Source: Fervidibacter sinensis (GTDB lineage: Bacteria; Armatimonadota; Fervidibacteria; Fervidibacterales; Fervidibacteraceae). Taken from it: a stretch of DNA of 64,000 bases. Position 1 is the stretch's first letter. Every line of letters starts with the position of its first letter. A model generated the notes under the pieces. It was not told the origin of the DNA. It worked only from the letters and a program-made list of their open reading frames with translations, and ran no database searches. Location of the stretch: assembly GCA_032161045.1 (NCBI GenBank), contig JAVHTH010000001.1. One strand, written 5' to 3'. This document shows positions 1-7,170 of this stretch, one piece after another. Made by a program: the position numbers and the translations under genes.

Positions 1-1
1 C

Positions 2-1504
2 GGTGACCCCCAAGTTATTTCGGTGACTATCTTGGCGGAACGGGAGTTGGTCGTTAATGCAAAATCCGAAGGCACCACAAACATTGTCGTTTGGGAAGAG
101 GCATCACCCCCAATAGCGCTGTGGGTGGAAGTGACTGCTCCTGTTAAGGAGGAAATCACACCTCCAGCAAAGCCACCAAAAGCAATCACACCGGAAGAGG
201 CGGGAAATCTGTTGAAACAGGCACTCGCTGGGTTGCCTGTGGAGCATGTGGTCCTTCAACTTCCCGACGAGACAATCGCCATCGTTTTGAAAGGAGAATT
301 GTCTACGCCGGAGGAAATCAAAGCGGTTGAATCCCTTGCCCAAATGCTTACGCCGAAAGTCGTCAGTATGTTGAAAGTTCGCCCCGCACCAGCCCCACCA
401 CAGGTTACACCCGAGGAACGAAAAGCGCAACTGATAGAGCAAGCGATAGGAATCTCCGGCGTTAAGGTGGCGGTCGTTGAAGACAAAATTGTTTTGTCTG
501 GGCAAGTCCGTTCCTTGACGGAGAAACTTTTAGCGGAGGAAAGGGCAAAACTCTTCGGCACAGTTGTCAACCGAATAGAAGTGACCAACCCAACTGTTCG
601 GCAGTTCGTCGCTGAAGTTCAAGTTTTGGAAATTTCCCGCAATGCGTTGCAAAAGTTGGGCATCTCTTTGGGAACAGTTCAAGTGGCGGGCACTGGTGGA
701 GCGACAGGAACCGTGCAAACAAAAGTTTTCACCGTTACGCCGGGGCAAGTAGTCTTCGGTGAGGAGGCAGTGGAGCAGCCTATTGGGAGAGTTTCCCCTT
801 TGGGCGCACAACTGAATGCGTTGATTCAAAGCGGGCAAGCCAGATTGTTAGCGAACCCGCAGCAAAGAACGATTGAAGGTGCAGATGCCACCTTCCTTGT
901 CGGCGGACTCATACCCATTCCCGTTTTCGGCTTCTTTGGAATTGGGGCTGGAGCCGCCGCCCCCGGAGCAGCAACGGTCATCTTCTTCCCGTTCGGAATA
1001 ACTTTGACCTTGCATCCGGAAGCGACAGAACAAGGCGAAATTTTCCTGCAAATGAGGGTGGAAGTGACCGCCCCAGATTACGGATACGCAACTCAAGTTC
1101 TGGGCACAACTGTTCCGGGCTTTCGGTTCAGGGGGCTTGACGATGTTAAGTTGCTTCTCAAAAGTGGTGACAGCGTAATCATATCGGGTTTGATTCAGGA
1201 CGAGTTGAGGGAGCAAATAAACCGCTTCCCCTTGCTGTCAAAAATTCCCGTGTTGGGTGAACTCTTTAAGAGTCGCGAGTTCGTTCGGCAGCAAACGGAG
1301 TTGGTCATAATGGTCACCATCCATATGGAAGAGGTGGCCGTCACGGAAGAGGCTTTGAGGTTGCTGCAAACTTATCAAAAGCGCCCTACCCTGCCGCGAC
1401 CTTCTTTCGGCTTGCCGACGGGAACCATTTCTGGCATTGGAGGTTTAGGTGCAGGGGTGATAGGAGCACCAATCAGCGGGTCAACAACCCCGTCAACGCC
1501 TTGA
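2..1504 (+). CDS. cpaC: Secretin, CpaC/RcpA type (5' end outside window)
   Basis: Outer-membrane secretin of a Tad/Flp pilus or type II-like secretion system. The frame is open to the left edge: the residues GDPQVIS precede the first possible GTG start at 23 and match the secretin N-domain, so the gene begins upstream. In order there is an N-terminal CpaC-like domain, a BON-like domain (roughly residues 125-190, counted from the GTG at 23) and the secretin core (about 195-440). The core ends with the usual run: a GDSVIISG strand, then an IPVLGELF motif, then TELVIMVT. The tail is rich in Gly, Pro and Ser. The gene lies 25 bp before cpaE on the same strand, which supports an operon. Confidence 0.9.
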   Translation, partial: GDPQVISVTILAERELVVNAKSEGTTNIVVWEEASPPIALWVEVTAPVKEEITPPAKPPKAITPEEAGNLLKQALAGLPVEHVVLQLPDETIAIVLKGELSTPEEIKAVESLAQMLTPKVVSMLKVRPAPAPPQVTPEERKAQLIEQAIGISGVKVAVVEDKIVLSGQVRSLTEKLLAEERAKLFGTVVNRIEVTNPTVRQFVAEVQVLEISRNALQKLGISLGTVQVAGTGGATGTVQTKVFTVTPGQVVFGEEAVEQPIGRVSPLGAQLNALIQSGQARLLANPQQRTIEGADATFLVGGLIPIPVFGFFGIGAGAAAPGAATVIFFPFGITLTLHPEATEQGEIFLQMRVEVTAPDYGYATQVLGTTVPGFRFRGLDDVKLLLKSGDSVIISGLIQDELREQINRFPLLSKIPVLGELFKSREFVRQQTELVIMVTIHMEEVAVTEEALRLLQTYQKRPTLPRPSFGLPTGTISGIGGLGAGVIGAPISGSTTPSTP

Positions 1505-1529
1505 AAACTAAAGGTGGGAGGGAAACAAA

Positions 1530-2756
1530 ATGCCCATCCCGATCATCTTGGCACTCAGTAGCGAGCAGGAAAGAATGTTAGTGCGACAAGCGCTCTCGGA
1601 AGTTCAAGAGAATGTTGAAGTGACAGGGGCAGCGGAGACAACAGAGGAATTGTTTCGGTTCATACCTCCGTCCGCACCGACAATCTTAATCCTTTCCGCC
1701 CAGTTTGCGAAAAGCGCGACAGTTTCTTTAGTGGAGCGATTGACAACTCATCCATTGGTTCAAGTCATCGTCCTTCTTCCGCAGGAGGATTTCTCGCTTG
1801 CCCGTCAATTCATCCGTGCAGGGGCAGTAGATACATTGCCGCTTTCTCAACTTGCCTCTGAACTTCCCGTCAGTTTAAGCAACGCGATCCGCCGAGCCCA
1901 GAGAATTAGCAGGGAGCACATACCCCGTCCGTTCCAAGTCGGTCGTGTCGTTGTTTTTTACGGTCCTAAAGGCGGCGTTGGGACATCTTTGCTGGTGACG
2001 AACTTGGCTGTTGCCCTTGCCGCCTATCAACCTGAGCCAGTGATTTTGGTTGATTTGAACTTGCAATTTGGCTCCGTCGCAACCTTACTCGGGTTGAGAC
2101 CGGAAGCCACAATCGCCTCCTTAGCCCAAAGGTTTCAAGGCGAACTTGATTTTGAGTTTCTTCAACCTTTTTTGCTCAGGCACGAGGAAAGTGGGCTTCG
2201 CGTGTTGGCAGCGCCTTCCCGTCCAGAACTTGCGGAACTTGTTACAACCTTCCTTGTTGAGCGGGTTTTTCAGGTTCTACGCAATCACTTCGCCTTCATC
2301 TTGGTTGACACCTCAACGATCCTGCAAGATACCACCCTCGCTGCCCTTGACATTGCTGACCAAATCCTCATTGTCACAGCGCTTGATTTGCTCGCTATCA
2401 GAAACACACAGTTGGTTTTGGAAATGTTCCGCAAACTGTATCCCTCAGACCGTCTCAAACTGATTCTCAACCGCTCAAATGTCCGCTTCAGTGGCTTAAC
2501 GCCTGAGCAAGTTGAAGAGTTTTTGAACATCCCAATACTCGCTCAAATCCCTTCTGACGGGCAAGTGGCGGTCACTTCGGTGAACGAAGGTGTTCCTTTC
2601 GTTTTGAGGTCACCAAATTCGCCCCTCTCTCAAAGCATATTCAAGTTGGCTACGATCATTGCCGGGGAACAATTCACCCCGCCCGTTCCGGTTGCGGAAA
2701 AAGTTCAAGAAAGTCCCTTGCAACGGTTTGTGAGGTTTTTGCTTGGTGAGGAATAA
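1530..2756 (+). CDS. cpaE: CpaE-like pilus assembly ATPase (MinD/ParA superfamily)
   Basis: Localisation or assembly ATPase of Tad/Flp pili. Residues 1 to about 125 look like a degenerate receiver domain (ILILS, then a VIVLLPQED strand), as in CpaE/TadZ. From about residue 139 a MinD-type ATPase follows, with the deviant Walker A KGGVGTS (about 147-153) and VILVDLNLQFGS as the switch region. The length of 408 aa is normal for the family. The start at 1530 has a GGGAGGG Shine-Dalgarno sequence. It directly follows the secretin gene, so the two probably form part of a tad operon whose other members (cpaB, cpaF, tadB/C) lie to the left of the window. Confidence 0.88.
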   Translation: MPIPIILALSSEQERMLVRQALSEVQENVEVTGAAETTEELFRFIPPSAPTILILSAQFAKSATVSLVERLTTHPLVQVIVLLPQEDFSLARQFIRAGAVDTLPLSQLASELPVSLSNAIRRAQRISREHIPRPFQVGRVVVFYGPKGGVGTSLLVTNLAVALAAYQPEPVILVDLNLQFGSVATLLGLRPEATIASLAQRFQGELDFEFLQPFLLRHEESGLRVLAAPSRPELAELVTTFLVERVFQVLRNHFAFILVDTSTILQDTTLAALDIADQILIVTALDLLAIRNTQLVLEMFRKLYPSDRLKLILNRSNVRFSGLTPEQVEEFLNIPILAQIPSDGQVAVTSVNEGVPFVLRSPNSPLSQSIFKLATIIAGEQFTPPVPVAEKVQESPLQRFVRFLLGEE

Positions 2757-2770
2757 CGCTGGTGAAAATT

Positions 2771-2845
2771 TGGAGGCGCCGCCGGGAATTGAACCCGGGT
2801 AAAGGGATTTGCAGTCCCTCGCCTGTGCCACTCGGCTACGGCGCC
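2771..2845 (-). tRNA. tRNA-Cys (GCA)
   Basis: The reverse strand folds as a cloverleaf. The acceptor stem GGCGCCG pairs with CGGCGCC, the T-loop is GTTCAATTC-like, and the anticodon loop carries GCA within GGACTGCAAATCC. The 3' CCA is encoded (plus-strand TGG at 2771-2773), with a U discriminator. It lies downstream of cpaE in the opposite orientation. Confidence 0.95.
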
Positions 2846-2902
2846 CCCATCTTCCGTTATGTGGACTTTAACATGCCTGTCCTCAACTGTAAAGACTTGA
2901 CT

Positions 2903-3196
2903 TTATGACTCTTCAACGACCCTCGGGACACGGAAATAGCCGTCAACTGCGTCAGGTGCGTTCATCAAAACTTCCTCGCGAGGCATCGGCTCGCCCGGTT
3001 CGTCGGGACGAAAGACATTGAACAAAGGGACAGCGTGCGATGTCGGTTCAACGCCTTCAACATCCAGTTCCTTGAGTTTCTCAATGTGCTCAAGCACACG
3101 GTTGAGTTCCCAAGTGTATCGCTCAATTTCTTCCTCGCTCAATTCCAACCGAGCCAACAGTGCCACATGCAAAACCTCATCGCGGCTCAAAGGCAT
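2903..3196 (-). CDS. gatC: Asp-tRNA(Asn)/Glu-tRNA(Gln) amidotransferase subunit C
   Basis: Small subunit of the GatCAB transamidase that makes Gln-tRNA(Gln) and/or Asn-tRNA(Asn). The start was set at 3196, giving 97 aa, the usual GatC length. The 31 extra residues of the longer frame translate an intergenic palindrome and match nothing expected. A GAGGTGA Shine-Dalgarno sequence precedes this ATG. The core has HVALLARLELSEEEI, then a helix ending in LDVEGVEPTSHA, then the C-terminal AVDGYFRVPRVVEES tail typical of GatC. gatA and gatB are not in the window, so the complex is encoded at more than one locus. Confidence 0.93.
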   Translation of the reverse strand: MPLSRDEVLHVALLARLELSEEEIERYTWELNRVLEHIEKLKELDVEGVEPTSHAVPLFNVFRPDEPGEPMPREEVLMNAPDAVDGYFRVPRVVEES

Positions 3197-3254
3197 CTTC
3201 TCATCACCTCGGAAAAGAAAATTTGCAGGGCATTTGAGAACTACCCGAAAAAGC

Positions 3255-3273
3255 GGGCGGATTTCATCCGCCC
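3255..3273. repeat. Family B palindrome
   Basis: GGGCGGATTTCATCCGCCC, an 8-bp stem with a short loop, followed by CCTAC. It lies between gatC and the DHODH-like gene, which share a strand. It may act as a hairpin in the joint transcript or as a weak terminator. Confidence 0.7.
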
Positions 3274-3289
3274 CTACTCTAAAAAACAT

Positions 3290-4582
3290 CTAACCCGTAG
3301 ACAAGATAGCACTCCAATCTCGCTGTGTCAAATCGGTGACTGTCAAAGGTTCAATGCTGATTCTTTCCTTCACCCAAAGCAGCCACGCTATCAAGCCGTT
3401 GTCTGGGTCAAAAAGCAATTGATGCAAAGCCCGCTCAACTTTGCTGCCCGTTTGTTTGGCGTAGCAAGAAAGGGGCAACTGAAAGAAAGTGTGAATTTGC
3501 AAGGTGCTGCAACCGCAAAGCAAGTAGCGAAAGGCAATGGCTCCGTTGCTAACATTCCCCGTTCCACTGATTGGCAACCAAGTTGGCAATAATCCTCGCC
3601 ATCGCGACGCCGTCAATCGGCTCAACACCCTCAAGTTTCGTGCGCTCAAGTCCGGACCGCCATAAGCGACTCCCTTGACACCTTCATACTCCCGGTTCGG
3701 ATCAAAAAGCCTGTTGGCGTAAACGATGAAATCAGCACCATCTCCTCTCGCCGCTTTGTGCAAAAGTGCTTCAAGCATCTCAAGTTGAAAATCGTCATCA
3801 AACAAAGCATTGAACACCTTGATGCCTACTCTAATGACTTCGCCTGCACTCATCCCCGCTGCCTTTTCGGCTGCACTCTTGACAAGTTTTGGGACAACAA
3901 TGAGCCAATTCAAAATCGTTTCCTGCTGCCTTGCTCGTTCGCTCCCAGCCAAAGTTGGGCTGAAATCAAACTCAATCGGCATGGGCAAATTGGGATTATG
4001 GGCTCTCCAAACTTTCAACAGTTCGCTGACCGTGAACTCGTATTCGCCAACACGCCACTCCTCATCCAAAGTTGCTGGCAAGTGGGCTTTAATGGACGGG
4101 ACAATCAACATCCCATGCTCCAAGCCGATGTCAAGCGATCTATCAAAGAAACGCAAATAGGCTTCAAAACTTTTGTGCCAACCTCGTCCAACCCAAGTCA
4201 CTGTCCAACCTTCTGTGCCATCTTGACCGCGAATTCGTTCCACTTTCATTCTCGTGATAGGGATAGCCCAAGCCTGCATAGATTGAACGCCCTCGGCATC
4301 TTGAGCGATGAGGGTTTTGAGCACGCAAAAACCCAAACCGACTTCAGCGTCTTTGAGAACTTGGTGCAGTTCCATGCTCAATTGTCCACTTGCTTTGCCG
4401 ATGAGCAGCGGGACAGGGAGATCAGCGTAACTTGAGCGCAAGTCAATCCCGTAACGCTCCAACACAAATGACCAAATCGGTCGCGGTAGTGGTTTAAACT
4501 TGAACCGCTCAAAATCCTTTGTCAACTTTTGAGCCTGAGATTTTGTCAAGATCGGTTTGTCGGGCAAGGGAAATTCGTTCAC
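3290..4582 (-). CDS. Dihydroorotate dehydrogenase-like TIM-barrel protein
   Basis: Probable FMN-binding TIM-barrel protein related to dihydroorotate dehydrogenase, though not a standard PyrD. Family-like segments are LPVPLLIGKASGQ near residue 57 (beta-1 region), YGGPDLSARNL near 306, and the phosphate-binding region LPISGTGNVSNG followed by an AIAFRYLLCGCSTLQIHTF helix and strand. The last two correspond to the glycine-rich FMN phosphate loop. The C-terminal 70 residues are family-unlike. The expected catalytic Ser/Cys loop (NxSCPN) is not evident, so the substrate is unknown. It sits between glgB and gatC on the same strand, which gives no pathway hint. An FMN-free paralogue is possible. 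Confidence 0.55.
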   Translation of the reverse strand: MNEFPLPDKPILTKSQAQKLTKDFERFKFKPLPRPIWSFVLERYGIDLRSSYADLPVPLLIGKASGQLSMELHQVLKDAEVGLGFCVLKTLIAQDAEGVQSMQAWAIPITRMKVERIRGQDGTEGWTVTWVGRGWHKSFEAYLRFFDRSLDIGLEHGMLIVPSIKAHLPATLDEEWRVGEYEFTVSELLKVWRAHNPNLPMPIEFDFSPTLAGSERARQQETILNWLIVVPKLVKSAAEKAAGMSAGEVIRVGIKVFNALFDDDFQLEMLEALLHKAARGDGADFIVYANRLFDPNREYEGVKGVAYGGPDLSARNLRVLSRLTASRWRGLLPTWLPISGTGNVSNGAIAFRYLLCGCSTLQIHTFFQLPLSCYAKQTGSKVERALHQLLFDPDNGLIAWLLWVKERISIEPLTVTDLTQRDWSAILSTG

Positions 4583-4612
4583 ATTAACTCGCCTCTTCTC
4601 CCCTTGACAATT

Positions 4613-6967
4613 TCACTCGGCTCGCTTCAAGTAAACTACCGCCAATGGTGGCAAATTCAACCGAACCGAAAAAGGTCGGTTTTGCCAAGGCAACTCTTCC
4701 GCCAATACCTCCGTCCCATGCTCCTCGTCCCTTGTCCCTCCATATCGCTGCCAGTCAGTATTGAGAACTTCCTTCCAGACTCCACCGAATGGAACGCCGA
4801 TACGATAGTCGTGCCGAACGACGGGCGTGAAATTGCAAACCACAACGACGCAGTCTCGCCAATCTTTTGCCCAGCGCACAAAGGAGATGACTGAATTGTC
4901 GGCATCGGAAAAGTCAATCCATTCAAAACCCCTGTGGTCGCAATCCCACTCGTGCAATGCAGGTTCGTTTCGGTAAAGCCAATTCAAATCTCGGACAAGC
5001 CGTTGAACACCTTGATGGCTCTCCCACTGCAACAAGTGCCAGTCAACGCTTGATGCGTAATCCCATTCGCGCCACTGTGCGATCTCGCCGCCCATGAAAA
5101 GAAGTTTTTTGCCGGGGTGCGCCCACATGTAACCAAACAGAGCACGCAAGTTTGCGAACTTTTGCCAAAGGTCGCCCGGCATCTTGCCGAGCAAACTCGC
5201 TTTTTCGTGAACGACTTCATCGTGGGAAAGCGGCAAAATGAAGTTTTCGCTGAAGGCATACCAAAGCGAAAAAGTCAAGGCACCGTGATGATATTTGCGG
5301 TAAATGGGGTCTTTGCTGAAGTAAAAGAGCGTGTCATGCATCCAGCCCATGTTCCACTTGAAATCAAAGCCAAGCCCACCGACATAAGTCGGACGAGTCA
5401 CCATTGGCCATGCCGTTGATTCCTCAGCAACCATCAAGATGCCCGGAACCTGTTCATGCACAACTTCATTGAGCCGCTTCAAGAAATCAATGGCTTCAAG
5501 GTGCTCGTTACCTCCGTAAATGTTCGGCTGCCATTCTCCCGGCTTGCGTGAATAGTCAAGGTAAAGCATTGAAGCAACGGCATCAATTCGCAAACCGTCA
5601 GCATGATACTCAAGCAACCAGAAGAGGGCGCTGGCTATCAAAAAGTTGCGGACTTCATTGCGACCGAAGTTGAAAACTTTCGTATGCCAATCGGGGTGGT
5701 CACCTCGCCAATCGCCATATTCGTAAAGGTTCGTCCCGTCAAAGAAAACGAGCCCATGCATGTCCTTCGGAAAATGAGCGGGAACCCAATCCAAAATGAC
5801 ACCCAACCCCGCTTGGTGGCAAGCATCAATGAAGGCTTTGAAATCGTCAGGCGTGCCGTAGCGTGAAGTCGGAGCAAAATAGCCCGTTACTTGGTAACCC
5901 CAAGATTCGTCAAGGGGATGCTCCATCACTGGCAACAACTCAATGTGCGTGAAACCCATGTCCTTCACATACGGCACAAGTTGCTCCGCCAATTCTCGGT
6001 AAGTCATCCAACGCCAACTGCCATCGGGTTCTTGAACCCGCCGCCACGAACCGAGGTGGACTTCGTAGATGCTGATAGGTTTGTCAAGTCGCTGAATCTC
6101 TCGGCGGCGAGCAAGCCATTCACCATCGTTCCATTGGTAACGACCGATATCCCAAACGATTGATGCCGACTTTGGACGAACTTCATGGTAAAAGCCTAAG
6201 GGGTCAGCCTTCAATTGTAGGTAGTCGGCGTAGCGTCCTTTCACTTCAAACTTGTAAAGCAACCCTTCCGTTCCACCCAAAACCTCTTCAGGTAAAAACA
6301 ACTCCCAAATTCCAGCCTCGTGACGGAAGCGCATTGGATGGACTCGTCCGTCCCAGCGGTTGAAATCTCCAACGACACTGACTCGCAATGCATTAGGCGC
6401 CCAAACGGCAAAGCGAACCCCACGAACGGCAGGGATCAGGGACTGGGGATCAGTGATTGGAAAGTTGGGGGTAACCTCAACGATATGTGCGCCTAAAACT
6501 TGCCACAAGCGAAAATGGTTGCCTTCGGCGATCAAGTGCAGGTCAAAATCGCTCAGCAGCAACGGAAACGCATATGGGTCATAAAACTCCTTCGTCCCTC
6601 GTCCCGCGTCCCCCGTCCCGTCCGTTAAGATGAGCCTATACGGAAACGGCTCACTCCGTTCCCAAAAAACTGCTTCAAAGAAACCGTCTGGGTGAATTCT
6701 TCGCATTGGCACAACTTCATTTGTGTCAAGGGCACGAACTGCCATGCTTTCAGCGAACGGGTAAAATGCCCGAACAGTAACAACTCGGGACGCGGGGTAT
6801 GGAGCGTGGGGCGAAAAAATCTCCCAACTCGCCCCTCGTCCCTCGTCCCCCGCCCCAATATCAGCAATGTGCATGCCCAAAACCGCAAACGGGTCACTAC
6901 AATAGCCGCCACAAATTGCCGCAACTTGTTCTGGTGGTGTCAAGTAGATTGGGTCATTCACATGCAT
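4613..6967 (-). CDS. glgB: 1,4-alpha-glucan branching enzyme
   Basis: Introduces alpha-1,6 branches into glycogen (GH13). It is 784 aa, longer than typical proteins of the family. The N1 domain has the DPFAVLG motif (25-31). The CBM48 domain has the VRFAVWAPNA strand near 184-193. The catalytic barrel contains the YEVHLGSW motif (301-308), the nucleophile Asp462 in DGLRIDAV, the acid/base Glu515 in VAEES and Asp583 in SHDEVVHEK. The end LNLPPLAVVYL is normal. The excess length sits where heptamer arrays are translated: residues about 36-60, about 117-126 and about 170-181. A further array at 4711-4738 encodes the RDEEHG stretch near the C-terminus without obvious length change. No other glg genes are nearby. 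Confidence 0.95.
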   Translation of the reverse strand: MHVNDPIYLTPPEQVAAICGGYCSDPFAVLGMHIADIGAGDEGRGASWEIFSPHAPYPASRVVTVRAFYPFAESMAVRALDTNEVVPMRRIHPDGFFEAVFWERSEPFPYRLILTDGTGDAGRGTKEFYDPYAFPLLLSDFDLHLIAEGNHFRLWQVLGAHIVEVTPNFPITDPQSLIPAVRGVRFAVWAPNALRVSVVGDFNRWDGRVHPMRFRHEAGIWELFLPEEVLGGTEGLLYKFEVKGRYADYLQLKADPLGFYHEVRPKSASIVWDIGRYQWNDGEWLARRREIQRLDKPISIYEVHLGSWRRVQEPDGSWRWMTYRELAEQLVPYVKDMGFTHIELLPVMEHPLDESWGYQVTGYFAPTSRYGTPDDFKAFIDACHQAGLGVILDWVPAHFPKDMHGLVFFDGTNLYEYGDWRGDHPDWHTKVFNFGRNEVRNFLIASALFWLLEYHADGLRIDAVASMLYLDYSRKPGEWQPNIYGGNEHLEAIDFLKRLNEVVHEQVPGILMVAEESTAWPMVTRPTYVGGLGFDFKWNMGWMHDTLFYFSKDPIYRKYHHGALTFSLWYAFSENFILPLSHDEVVHEKASLLGKMPGDLWQKFANLRALFGYMWAHPGKKLLFMGGEIAQWREWDYASSVDWHLLQWESHQGVQRLVRDLNWLYRNEPALHEWDCDHRGFEWIDFSDADNSVISFVRWAKDWRDCVVVVCNFTPVVRHDYRIGVPFGGVWKEVLNTDWQRYGGTRDEEHGTEVLAEELPWQNRPFSVRLNLPPLAVVYLKRAE
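4711..4738. repeat. 28-bp heptamer array in glgB 3' part
   Basis: Four heptamers on the plus strand: CCGTCCC, ATGCTCC, TCGTCCC, TTGTCCC. It is translated on the minus strand as part of the segment after YGGT. The surrounding alignment looks collinear with other GlgB proteins, so this copy is less certain to be an insertion than the N-terminal ones. Confidence 0.6.
6432..6459. repeat. 28-bp heptamer array in glgB
   Basis: GGGATCA, GGGACTG, GGGATCA, GTGATTG. It is translated as the extra residues ITDPQSLIP between VTPNFP and the VRFAVWAP strand of the CBM48 domain. Confidence 0.8.
6592..6619. repeat. 28-bp heptamer array in glgB
   Basis: TCGTCCC, TCGTCCC, GCGTCCC, CCGTCCC. It is translated on the minus strand as the DGTGDAGRGTKE segment, just before the FYDPYAF motif of the N1 domain. 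Confidence 0.8.
6787..6856. repeat. Inverted pair of 28-bp heptamer arrays in glgB N-terminus
   Basis: The left arm 6787-6814 reads GGGACGC, GGGGTAT, GGAGCGT, GGGGCGA. The right arm 6829-6856 reads TCGCCCC, TCGTCCC, TCGTCCC, CCGCCCC, roughly the inverse. The spacer is 14 bp and the total is 70 bp. It adds about 25 residues (GAGDEGRGASW to HAPYPAS) between the DPFAVLG motif and the first beta strand of the N1 domain. It resembles the arms of the four-helix cassette at 53126-53577 without the gene. Confidence 0.8.
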
Positions 6968-7170
6968 CCTTCCTCACTCCCTCAAAGACACACCCATCGT
7001 AGGGGCGGGTGAAACCCGCCCGGAAAATTTTGACCCATTTGTTTGCAGTCAATAAGGGATGATAATTCGCCCATTTTGTGGTGCATTTCATGAACCACAT
7101 ATAGCGCAAATGTAGCGACTTTAGCCACAACCCATTAGAATGGCGATAGCATGCAAATACACACCCATAC
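6968..7170. other. Intergenic region with one family B palindrome
   Basis: About 200 bp between glgB and the mgtA-like gene, both on the minus strand. It contains the palindrome GGGCGGGTGAAACCCGCCC at 7003-7021. I see no convincing gene. Confidence 0.6.

Noticed and set aside
2610..2831. Short minus-strand ORF of 73 residues
   Set aside because: Its beginning is the translation of tRNA-Cys and the rest antisense to cpaE.
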